Source: an uncultured Gemmatimonadota bacterium (GTDB taxonomy: Bacteria > Gemmatimonadota > Gemmatimonadetes > Gemmatimonadales > GWC2-71-9). Taken from it: a stretch of 5,052 nucleotides of DNA. Numbering within the stretch: the stretch's first letter is position 1; every line of letters begins with the position of its first letter. Below are positions 1 through 5,052 of the stretch, in pieces. Where the stretch lies: assembly GCA_913009915.1 (NCBI GenBank), contig CAJVYZ010000258.1:1-5052 (forward strand), in the 5' to 3' direction. Made by a program: the position numbers and the translations under genes. Below the pieces are notes generated by a model. That model was not told where the DNA came from and searched no databases. It saw only the letters and a list, made by a program, of their open reading frames with translations.

Positions 1-105
1 AGGTTATTTCGAGTAATTCGTATAATGAATGGAATTAGTAAGTTGACAAGTCAATAGGTGTAAAAATTGTTTTACCAAATAAATATTTGTTATATTTTTT
101 TTTTT
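1..105. other. AT-rich artefactual sequence ending in a T run
   Basis: This stretch is strongly AT-rich, while the rest of the window is clearly GC-rich, and it ends in 11 consecutive T (95-105) directly against an Illumina P7 sequence. Read on the minus strand, the order is insert, adapter, index, P7, poly-A, AT-rich noise. That is what a read looks like when it runs past the end of a short library molecule. The flow-cell P7 oligo is known to carry a poly-T spacer, which would explain the T run. I see no gene or regulatory site here. A real low-GC fragment joined by chimeric assembly is the alternative for 1-94. Confidence 0.8.
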
Positions 106-171
106 CAAGCAGAAGACGGCATACGAGATATATCAGTGTGACTGGAGTTCAGACGTGTGCTCTTCCGATCT
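106..171 (+). other. Illumina P7 / TruSeq indexed adapter (contaminant)
   Basis: Bases 106-129 match the P7 primer, beginning CAAGCAGAAGACGGCATACG. Bases 130-137 (ATATCAGT) sit in the i7 index position, and 138-171 match the TruSeq read-2 primer site, ending GCTCTTCCGATCT. The reverse complement of the index is ACTGATAT, which I recall as TruSeq index 25. This is synthetic sequence, not part of the organism, and should be trimmed together with everything to its left. Translated in frame it gives a peptide containing SSRRRHTR and VTGVQTCALPI, a known contaminant signature in protein databases. Confidence 0.98.
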
Positions 172-173
172 CC

Positions 174-1070
174 GTGTTCCTCTGGCAGTTCCAGAGCCGC
201 ATCCTGTTCGAAGCGGAACTGGAGTTTGCGGTAGCGGACGGCGTGACGGAAACCGGGTTGGAATACGCCCAGCTCGACTTCATGCTCAATGACAATATCG
301 TTCTCGTTGGCGGGAAGTTCTTGCTTCCGTACGGTGTGTTTGGTCCCGAACAGCACCCGACGTGGATCAACAAATTCCCGACTCCGCCGCCGATCTACGG
401 TCATCATGTGTCCAACTTCGGGGCCGAGCCGTTGATGCCGGTGCTGGCGGACGTAGGGGTCATGGGACGCGCCACGATCAACCCTGGAAGGTATCAGATC
501 GCCCTGAACGCCTTTGCGGTCAACGGGCCGGCCACGGGAGACGCCACTGCCAGCCCCCCTGAACTCGAGTTCCCGGCGTCGTCGGGAGACAACAACACCG
601 ACAAGGCCTTGGGGACTCGGCTGGATCTGGCCCTGCCCCCGATCGCCCGGATCAACATCTCATACTTCAATGGCGACTACGACGACCAAAACGTGCTCGA
701 CTTCTCCTCTTGGAATGTGGCTGGGGAGGTACGATTCGGTCGGGGGGCTGAGATTCGCGGCGAGTACATTCAGACGCGGCAGGAAAGCGAAACGCTGACC
801 GGAATCCAGGTTCTCAAGCGTCACGGCTTCTATGCCCAGGGTACGTACCGGTATCGCAGGTGGCAGCCCGGTATCCGGTGGACCCAGATCTTCAGTAGCG
901 ATTTTGACGGATCGGCGTTCGACACCGGGGCAACTCAGATGGCCTTCGCTCTGGACTACTGGTTCGGCCCATCCATCGCCTTGATGGGCGCCTACGAACT
1001 AAACCGAGAGCAGGGTGGAGTGGAAGTCGACAACGATCGCATCATCGTCCACGCCGCCTTCGGCTTTTGA
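174..1070 (+). CDS. Outer-membrane porin, 5' truncated by the adapter junction
   Basis: The 298 residues seen are the C-terminal part of a beta-barrel outer-membrane protein. Strands of alternating polar and hydrophobic residues are spread through the sequence, for example LFEAELEFAV, QIALNAFAVNG, RINISYFNGDY, AEIRGEYIQTR and MAFALDYWFG. The protein ends in VHAAFGF, and a terminal Phe is the usual signal for insertion by the BAM complex. The segment GGKFLLPYGVFGPEQHPTWI, followed by a Pro-rich loop, resembles phosphate-selective porins of the OprO/OprP type, but the substrate cannot be read from sequence. The signal peptide and first strands are missing because real sequence only begins at about 172. 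The apparent ATG at 87 lies in the artefact and its first 29 codons are not biological. The stop directly abuts the Shine-Dalgarno of the cytochrome c gene, so the two are probably co-transcribed. Confidence 0.75.
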   Translation: MFLWQFQSRILFEAELEFAVADGVTETGLEYAQLDFMLNDNIVLVGGKFLLPYGVFGPEQHPTWINKFPTPPPIYGHHVSNFGAEPLMPVLADVGVMGRATINPGRYQIALNAFAVNGPATGDATASPPELEFPASSGDNNTDKALGTRLDLALPPIARINISYFNGDYDDQNVLDFSSWNVAGEVRFGRGAEIRGEYIQTRQESETLTGIQVLKRHGFYAQGTYRYRRWQPGIRWTQIFSSDFDGSAFDTGATQMAFALDYWFGPSIALMGAYELNREQGGVEVDNDRIIVHAAFGF

Positions 1071-1075
1071 GGAGG
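1071..1075 (+). promoter_or_regulatory. Shine-Dalgarno of the cytochrome c gene
   Basis: GGAGG follows directly on the TGA stop of the porin gene, 11 bases before the ATG at 1087. It decides the start: the longer in-frame opening from 1015 has no such site and would prepend 24 residues before the signal peptide. The ATG at 1099 would be 23 bases away, which is too far. Confidence 0.75.
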
Positions 1076-1086
1076 ATACAGCTATC

Positions 1087-1698
1087 ATGACTTGCACAAT
1101 GAGGTTGCCCGTGCGGGGAGTACTTTTGGCCTTCGTCCTGACGGCCCTTGGGTTGGCACCGTTGTCGGGACAGGACGCCGCCGAGGACTTGGTCGCGGCC
1201 GGTGCCAGGGTCTATGGCAACGTGTGCGGAACATGCCACAACGCCCGGTCGCCGCTCGAGCGGAACGACAGCCAGTGGGCCATCATCATGAACCACATGC
1301 GAGTTCGGGCCAATCTGACAGGCCACCAGAGCCGAGCCGTGCTGGCATTCCTCCAGGCCACCAATGGCATCCCGAGTGTCACCGACGCCGGAGCAGTCGC
1401 ACCGGCGGAAGACGAGGCCGAGGTGTCCGACGCTGTGCCTGATCTAACACTCGCTCCAGAAGGCGAGGTCCTGGTGGCGCAAAAGGCCTGTTTGGGATGT
1501 CACATTATTGCGGGCGCGGGAGCGCAGATCGGCCCGTCACTCGACGGGGTGGTCGGTCGCAAGGGTGCCGGATTCGTCCGGCAAAAATTGAAGGACCCGA
1601 AGTTCAACAACAGCACGACGATGATGCCGAATTTCGGACTCACCGATGAACAGGTGGAGGCGCTGACGGCCTATCTGGCGACGTTGAACGGCAAGTAG
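1087..1698 (+). CDS. Exported diheme c-type cytochrome
   Basis: The 203-residue protein begins with an N-terminal export signal: a basic start (R6, R10), a hydrophobic stretch (about 11-27) and a plausible cleavage near LSG-QD (27-30). There is no lipobox cysteine. Two CXXCH haem-binding motifs are visible, CGTCH (47-51) and CLGCH (135-139), so it should carry two covalent haems. The C-terminal domain (about 121-203) is a normal class I cytochrome c fold: the haem motif, an IGPSLDGVVGR segment, then MMPNFGLT (179-186) giving the axial Met, and a final helix. The N-terminal domain is shorter; M68 or M71 could be its axial ligand. An acidic Ala-rich linker (about 98-118) joins them. The likely role is electron transfer in the periplasm, with unknown partners. 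It probably shares a transcript with the porin. No clear terminator follows it. Confidence 0.88.
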   Translation: MTCTMRLPVRGVLLAFVLTALGLAPLSGQDAAEDLVAAGARVYGNVCGTCHNARSPLERNDSQWAIIMNHMRVRANLTGHQSRAVLAFLQATNGIPSVTDAGAVAPAEDEAEVSDAVPDLTLAPEGEVLVAQKACLGCHIIAGAGAQIGPSLDGVVGRKGAGFVRQKLKDPKFNNSTTMMPNFGLTDEQVEALTAYLATLNGK

Positions 1699-1781
1699 CG
1701 GGCTTGACCGGGACGCTTCGCTCATCGGATCGACTCAGTCTGGGTTGGCGGCCGGTGGGGTGGAGCGTCCGTCAGGCCGAC

Positions 1782-1810
1782 TTGACAGACCGGGGTATTA
1801 CTGGTTGATT
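1782..1810 (+). promoter_or_regulatory. Likely promoter of the his operon
   Basis: TTGACA at 1782-1787 is a perfect sigma-70 -35 box. Exactly 17 bases later TTGATT (1805-1810) sits in the -10 position. It matches the consensus at only three of six bases, but is preceded by TGG (1802-1804), an extended -10 signature. The expected +1 is about 1817, which is the A of the leader-peptide ATG. The bases between the cytochrome stop (1698) and this promoter hold no gene or clear terminator that I can see. The -35 box is convincing; the -10 is weak, and the sigma preferences of this lineage are unknown. Confidence 0.55.
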
Positions 1811-1816
1811 GGTTTC

Positions 1817-1903
1817 ATGATTCGCCGTTCCGAGCAGCAGCATCCGCATCAGCACCACCATTGCCACCACGAGTGGCCGGCTGGAGGTGTGCTCCATCGT
1901 TGA
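1817..1903 (+). CDS. hisL: Histidine-rich leader peptide of the his operon attenuator
   Basis: A 28-codon reading frame starts at ATG 1817 and stops at TGA 1901-1903. Its core, residues 9-18, reads HPHQHHHCHH: seven His in ten residues, with an eighth at 27. The His codons start at 1841, 1847, 1853, 1856, 1859, 1865, 1868 and 1895, using both CAT and CAC. The frame lies just upstream of an intrinsic terminator and of hisG, as in the enterobacterial hisL leader. By that model the peptide has no function as a protein; the ribosome translating it senses charged tRNA-His. No Shine-Dalgarno is visible before the ATG, and the predicted transcription start coincides with it, so translation may be leaderless. 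A TTG at 1805 is an in-frame alternative but overlaps the -10 box. Too short for ordinary gene callers. Confidence 0.88.
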   Translation: MIRRSEQQHPHQHHHCHHEWPAGGVLHR

Positions 1904-1947
1904 CGGATGACTGATCCACAACGCAAGCAACACATTCAACGCCGGCC
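1863..1947 (+). promoter_or_regulatory. Attenuator switch: protector and antiterminator pairings
   Basis: Three mutually exclusive pairings can be drawn. Protector (1:2): GCCAC (1863-1867) pairs with GTGGC (1873-1877) over a 5-base loop, inside the last His codons. Antiterminator (2:3): GGCCGGC (1875-1881) is an exact complement of GCCGGCC (1941-1947), the 5' arm of the terminator. Terminator (3:4): the same GCCGGCC pairs with GGCCGGC (1954-1960). A ribosome stalled at the early His codons (1841-1861) would break the protector but leave 1875-1881 free, favouring read-through. A ribosome reaching the stop at 1901 would cover 1875-1881 and favour termination. The 59 bases between segments 2 and 3 can form small hairpins, such as GGAG/CTCC (1883-1886 with 1892-1895). 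Pairings are exact by eye; energies were not computed. Confidence 0.78.
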
Positions 1948-1972
1948 TCTTGGGGCCGGCGTTGTTCGTTTT
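1937..1972 (+). terminator. Intrinsic terminator of the his attenuator
   Basis: An 11-base-pair perfect stem joins CAACGCCGGCC (1937-1947) and GGCCGGCGTTG (1954-1964) over a 6-base loop, and is followed by the T-rich tail TTCGTTTT (1965-1972). It stands 34 bases after the leader-peptide stop and 61 bases before hisG. With a histidine-rich leader upstream it is best read as the conditional terminator of an attenuator, not as the end of the cytochrome transcript. The T tract is interrupted by CG, so termination may be incomplete. Confidence 0.85.
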
Positions 1973-1998
1973 ACTTCCTGAGACGACACGCCTTCCCC

Positions 1999-2029
1999 AG
2001 GACTCCGCGCACACATTGAACGGAGTTTT
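1999..2029 (+). promoter_or_regulatory. Hairpin covering the hisG Shine-Dalgarno
   Basis: AGGACTCCG (1999-2007) can pair with CGGAGTTTT (2021-2029), giving nine pairs including two G-U, of which ACTCCG/CGGAGT are six perfect Watson-Crick pairs, over a 13-base loop. The 3' arm contains GGAG (2022-2025), the Shine-Dalgarno of hisG, 8 bases before its ATG. The fold would hide the ribosome-binding site, or act as a weak second terminator with its short T run. A regulatory role is inference only. Confidence 0.45.
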
Positions 2030-2033
2030 CTAC

Positions 2034-2912
2034 ATGAACGCATCAACCTCCCAGGCCAGTCCGCTTCGCCTGGGGCTTCCCAAGGGACGCATGGAGCCGG
2101 CCGTGCTCACCCTCCTGGCGGACGCCGGCATCAGGGTGACACCGTCGGCACGCGGTTATCGCCCCGGAATTTCACTGGGCAACACTGAAGTCAAGGTCCT
2201 GAAGCCGCAAAACATTGTCGAAATGCTGGCCCTCGGGAGTCGAGACGTAGGGTTCGCCGGGGCCGATTGGGTCGAAGAGATGGACGTTGAGGTCATCGAA
2301 CTGCTGGATACCGGTCTTGATCCGGTTCGCGTCGTGGCGGCCGCTCCCCGGAGCCTTCTGGTAAATGAGCGCCTGCCTCAGCGGCGTTTGCGGGTAGCGA
2401 CGGAATACCAACGACTCACGCGTCGTTGGATAGATCGTCAGGGGATGGATGCGACCGTTCTCAAGTCGTTTGGTGCCACTGAGGTGTTTCCACCGGAGGA
2501 TGCCGATCTGATCGTCGACAACAGCGCCTCGGGTACTACGCTTGAGGCCAACGATCTCGTCATAGTCGAAGTCCTGACTACCTCGTCGACCCGGCTGTAT
2601 GCCAGCGTAGATGCGGTGGCACTGCCGTCCAAGCGGCAACGTATCGAGCACCTCCAACTGCTTCTCGTGAGTGTACTCGAAGCCCGATCTCGTGTCATGG
2701 TAGAGGTGAACGCCCCTGCGGAACGGCTCGATGCGGTAGTGGCGTTACTCCCGTGCATGCGCGAAGCCACCGTGTCACCGCTGTTTGGCAACAGCGGCTA
2801 CGCCGTGAAGGCGGCTGTGCTTCGGAGCAAGCTGCCGGAAATTATTCCGGCCGTGAAGGCAGCGGGCGGATCCGATGTGGTGGTCACTTCCATCGCGCAG
2901 ATCGTGCCATGA
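2034..2912 (+). CDS. hisG: ATP phosphoribosyltransferase, long (HisG-L) form
   Basis: HisG condenses ATP with PRPP to phosphoribosyl-ATP, the first and committed step of histidine synthesis, in the cytoplasm. The 292 residues fit the long form, which carries its own regulatory domain and needs no HisZ. Visible motifs: LRLGLPKGRM near the N-terminus (11-20), DVGFAGADW (71-79), LRVATEY (119-125), and the PRPP-binding region DLIVDNSASGTTLEAN (158-173). The C-terminal ACT-like domain (about 204-292) shows VMVEVNAPAE, the segment ATVSPLFGNSGYAVKAAV and a final [11 protein letters not shown]; in known long-form HisG this domain binds histidine for feedback inhibition. The start at 2034 is chosen for GGAG at 2022-2025 with 8-base spacing; longer in-frame starts run into the terminator hairpin. 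The stop overlaps the next gene by ATGA. Expression is probably controlled by the upstream attenuator. Confidence 0.96.
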   Translation: MNASTSQASPLRLGLPKGRMEPAVLTLLADAGIRVTPSARGYRPGISLGNTEVKVLKPQNIVEMLALGSRDVGFAGADWVEEMDVEVIELLDTGLDPVRVVAAAPRSLLVNERLPQRRLRVATEYQRLTRRWIDRQGMDATVLKSFGATEVFPPEDADLIVDNSASGTTLEANDLVIVEVLTTSSTRLYASVDAVALPSKRQRIEHLQLLLVSVLEARSRVMVEVNAPAERLDAVVALLPCMREATVSPLFGNSGYAVKAAVLRSKLPEIIPAVKAAGGSDVVVTSIAQIVP

Positions 2913-4624
2913 GTCGGGAAACGCTACCGCCGACCCGGGTGTGCTTGGAGCCCTACCGGGGCCCGGCCGATCGAGACGCGGGGATACTCAAACTGGACGG
3001 CAACGAGGGCGCCCGGCCACCGGCTGAGCTACTGGAGGCGTTGAGCGGCCAGGATCTGGACGTATTGCGCGACTATCCGGACGTGCGCGAGTTGGAGGCC
3101 GACATCGCCGGGCTGTTGGGGGTCCAGCCCGAGCAGGTGGTTGTGACCGCAGGCGCGGACGGGGCGCTGGATCGCATCTGCCGGGCGTACCTGGAGGCCG
3201 GTCGCCGCATGGTCCTGCCGGTGCCCGCATTCGAGATGATCTATCGATTCGTGGCGGTGGCCGGCGGAGACATCACACCGGTCCCGTGGATCGACGACTA
3301 CCCGACCGACCAGGTCATCGCCGCCCTGGGGCCGGACGTGTCGCTGGTCGCCATGATCAGCCCCAACAACCCGACCGGCCGCGTGGCCACCGCCGCCGAC
3401 CTGACGCGCGTGGCGGAGGCATCCGCCGGCGCACTGGTGTTACTCGATCACGCGTACGTGGACTATGCGAACGAAGACCTGACCTCCTTGGCCGCCGCCA
3501 TGGACAACGTCGTAGTCGTGCGTTCGTTCTCGAAGGCGTGGGGACTGGCGGGCTGCCGGATCGGCTACGCCGTGGCACCGCCCGAGGTGGCTACCGTGCT
3601 CAGGAACGCGGGGAACCCATATCCGGTTGCCGGTCTCTCCATCGCCGCCGTCCGGGTGCAGATCGCCACCGGCGTGGCGGCGCTCAACGGTCACGTGGCG
3701 CGCGTGAGGCAGGAGCGTACGCTGCTGGCCGGGAAGCTCCTCGAGTTGGGCGCGTCACCGCATCCGTCGGAGGCGAACTTCGTGTTCGCGGACTTCGGCC
3801 ACAGGGCCGACCTGGTCTATGAGGGGCTGGCGGGACTGGGCGTGAAGGTGCGGCGCTTCCCCCACCGGCAGGAGATCACCGACGGGCTGCGTATCACGGT
3901 GCCCGAGACCGACGCCGATCGGGACCGGCTGTTCGCCGCGCTCGAGGCGGTGCTCGCGCCCGAGGCCGTTCTCTTCGATATGGACGGTGTGCTGGCGGAT
4001 GTCGAGCAGTCGTACCGACGGTGCGTGCTGGAGACAGCCGCCGCGTTCGGGGCCTCGATTACCCGCGCCGATCTGGAGGCAGCTGTTCTCGAAGGCGACG
4101 CCAACAGCGACTGGGTGCTCACCCAACGGATTCTGGCGAGGCGTGGGATCGACGTGTCGCTCGAGGAGGTGACCGCCCGGTATCAGGAGTTCTACTTGGG
4201 AACGGAGGGCCGCCCCGGCTTCCGGGAGGGTGAGCGGGCTCTGGTGAGCGCCGACTTGCTCGAGCGCCTCTCGGCGCGGATGCCGCTTGCCGTGGTGACT
4301 GGCAGGCCGCGGGAAGAGGCCGAGTGGTTTCTCGAGCGTGAGGGATTCACCGGCTTTTTCGATGAAGTGATCTGCGCGGAAGACGCGCCGCTCAAGCCCG
4401 ATCCTGCCCCCGTGCGGCTGGCACTGGAACGCCTTGGGGTGGCCGGCGCCTGGATGGTGGGTGACACGCCGGACGACGTGCGCGCCGCTGCGAGCGCCGG
4501 TGTGATCCCGCTGGGACTGGTGGCTTCCACGAGCGACACCCAGCGGACCACCGAGGCGCTCCGTGAGGCGGGGGCCGCCCTGATACTCGACGACATCTCC
4601 CAGATCGAGGAGTTTCTCCCATGA
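2909..4624 (+). CDS. hisC: HisC aminotransferase fused to a HAD phosphatase domain
   Basis: The 571-residue protein joins two enzymes. Residues 1 to about 350 are a fold-type I PLP aminotransferase of the HisC family: KLDGNEG (28-34), SPNNPTG (151-157), DHAY (180-183), [10 protein letters not shown] (206-215) with K209 as the expected PLP lysine, and R328 in LRITV. It should convert imidazole-acetol phosphate and glutamate to histidinol phosphate. Residues about 353-571 are a complete HAD hydrolase of the IA type: DMDGV (357-361, nucleophile D357 and acid D359), an alpha-helical C1 cap, VVTGR (T464), LKPDP (K496) and GDTPDD (518-523). There is almost no linker. The fused partner and the following hisB suggest the HAD domain is the histidinol-phosphate phosphatase, the next step; other phosphate substrates are not excluded. 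The start overlaps the hisG stop (ATGA) and has no strong Shine-Dalgarno, so translation is probably coupled. Confidence 0.92.
   Translation: MSRETLPPTRVCLEPYRGPADRDAGILKLDGNEGARPPAELLEALSGQDLDVLRDYPDVRELEADIAGLLGVQPEQVVVTAGADGALDRICRAYLEAGRRMVLPVPAFEMIYRFVAVAGGDITPVPWIDDYPTDQVIAALGPDVSLVAMISPNNPTGRVATAADLTRVAEASAGALVLLDHAYVDYANEDLTSLAAAMDNVVVVRSFSKAWGLAGCRIGYAVAPPEVATVLRNAGNPYPVAGLSIAAVRVQIATGVAALNGHVARVRQERTLLAGKLLELGASPHPSEANFVFADFGHRADLVYEGLAGLGVKVRRFPHRQEITDGLRITVPETDADRDRLFAALEAVLAPEAVLFDMDGVLADVEQSYRRCVLETAAAFGASITRADLEAAVLEGDANSDWVLTQRILARRGIDVSLEEVTARYQEFYLGTEGRPGFREGERALVSADLLERLSARMPLAVVTGRPREEAEWFLEREGFTGFFDEVICAEDAPLKPDPAPVRLALERLGVAGAWMVGDTPDDVRAAASAGVIPLGLVASTSDTQRTTEALREAGAALILDDISQIEEFLP
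4607..4612 (+). promoter_or_regulatory. Shine-Dalgarno of hisB inside the HAD coding end
   Basis: GAGGAG lies 8 bases before the hisB ATG at 4621, within the codons for the final residues of the HAD domain. It supports this start, and gives hisB independent ribosome recruitment in addition to coupling through the ATGA overlap. Confidence 0.7.
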
Positions 4625-5052
4625 GCGCACGTGTAGGACGCATCGGCCGGAAGACGGCCGAGACCGATATCACCGGCCGGTTGCTGCTGGATGGAAGCGG
4701 TGAGGCTACAGTGTGTACCGGCACCGGGTTTCTCGACCACCTGATCGTAGCCCTGGTGAAGCACTCCCGGTTCGACCTGGAGCTGACTTGCCGGGGAGAC
4801 CTGGAAGTGGACGACCACCACACGGCTGAGGACTGCGGTCTGGCCCTGGGGACCGCTCTGCGCGAGGCCCTGGGAGACCGGGCCGGTATCCGTCGCTTCG
4901 GTTACGCCTACGCGCCGCTGGACGAGGCGTTGGCACGAGCGGTGGTGGACATTTCAGGGAGGCCATTTGCTGCGGTCGAATTGTGCCTGGAGCGAGAGAG
5001 GCTGGGCGCTCTTTCCTGCGAAAACATCCCCCACGTGCTCGAGTCGTTTGCC
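4621..5052 (+). CDS. hisB: Imidazoleglycerol-phosphate dehydratase, 3' end cut by the window
   Basis: HisB dehydrates imidazole-glycerol phosphate to imidazole-acetol phosphate, step 6 of histidine synthesis, using bound manganese. The first 144 residues are present; stand-alone HisB is usually about 195, so roughly 50 are missing. Family motifs: GTGFLDHL (34-41), [14 protein letters not shown] (64-77) with metal ligands expected among H66, H67 and E70, [17 protein letters not shown] (99-115), and [10 protein letters not shown] at the cut (135-144). It is a single-domain enzyme without the N-terminal HAD phosphatase found in the E. coli HisB fusion; here a phosphatase domain of another HAD subfamily sits on HisC, immediately upstream. 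The start overlaps the preceding stop by ATGA. The product of HisB is the substrate of the HisC domain. Confidence 0.96.
   Translation, partial: MSARVGRIGRKTAETDITGRLLLDGSGEATVCTGTGFLDHLIVALVKHSRFDLELTCRGDLEVDDHHTAEDCGLALGTALREALGDRAGIRRFGYAYAPLDEALARAVVDISGRPFAAVELCLERERLGALSCENIPHVLESFA

Noticed and set aside
87..173. ATG at 87 as the start of the porin gene
   Set aside because: It lies in the AT-rich artefact, and the following codons translate the T run and the sequencing adapter.
1711..1770. Inverted repeat GGACGCT (1711-1717) / AGCGTCC (1764-1770) as terminator of the cytochrome gene
   Set aside because: The arms are only 7 bases with a 46-base gap and no T tract follows; probably chance in GC-rich sequence.
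1772..2014. Minus-strand 80-codon frame with a hydrophobic run
   Set aside because: The hydrophobic stretch is simply the complement of the His-codon run of the leader. The frame overlaps promoter, leader and terminator and has no support as a gene.
1950..2033. Upstream TTG start giving hisG 28 extra residues
   Set aside because: The TTG lies in the loop of the terminator hairpin, the extra residues do not resemble HisG, and the ATG at 2034 has a good Shine-Dalgarno.
1699..2033. T-box riboswitch ahead of hisG
   Set aside because: I found no T-box bulge consensus upstream of the terminator, and the His-codon leader frame already explains the control.
3950..4624. Separate internal start (GTG 3950 or ATG 3980) producing a free HAD protein
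   Set aside because: The frame is continuous with HisC, only a weak purine-rich site precedes 3950, and a start at 3980 would remove the nucleophile Asp.
3755..4630. Long minus-strand open frame (291 codons) opposite hisC-HAD
   Set aside because: It is a shadow of a strongly supported gene in GC-rich DNA. Its translation shows no recognisable domain and no start context.

Overview
The window is the left end of a metagenomic-style contig from a high-GC, diderm bacterium. The first 171 bases are a sequencing artefact. The real sequence carries the end of an outer-membrane porin gene, a diheme cytochrome c gene, and the start of a histidine biosynthesis operon with its own attenuator. The C-terminal phenylalanine of the porin and the exported cytochrome point to an outer membrane. 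The phylum cannot be fixed from sequence reading alone; a Gemmatimonadota-like or similar high-GC diderm lineage would fit, but this is a guess.

Layout. Bases 1-105 are AT-rich, unlike everything else, and end in an 11-T run. Bases 106-171 are an Illumina P7/TruSeq index adapter. Real sequence starts at about 172, inside a porin gene already missing its 5' end (174-1070). A periplasmic or membrane-anchored diheme cytochrome c (1087-1698) follows at once, with its Shine-Dalgarno touching the porin stop. The 335-base gap 1699-2033 is not empty. It holds a likely promoter (1782-1810), a 28-codon histidine-rich leader peptide (1817-1903), an alternative-pairing switch, an intrinsic terminator (1937-1972) and a hairpin that can cover the Shine-Dalgarno of hisG. 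Then come hisG (2034-2912), a hisC-HAD phosphatase fusion (2909-4624) and the first 144 codons of hisB (4621 to the window end). The his genes overlap each other by 4 bases (ATGA).

How it works together. HisG makes the committed step of histidine synthesis. HisB dehydrates imidazole-glycerol phosphate (step 6). The HisC domain transaminates the product to histidinol phosphate (step 7), and the fused HAD domain is well placed to be the histidinol-phosphate phosphatase (step 8). The leader peptide has seven His codons in a ten-codon stretch, directly before a GGCCGGC segment that can pair with the 5' arm of the terminator. This is the architecture of classical his attenuation: scarce charged tRNA-His stalls the ribosome, the antiterminator forms and the operon is read.

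The most interesting points are the complete his attenuator, its apparently leaderless start, the HisC-HAD fusion, and the adapter chimera, which creates a false N-terminus on the porin.
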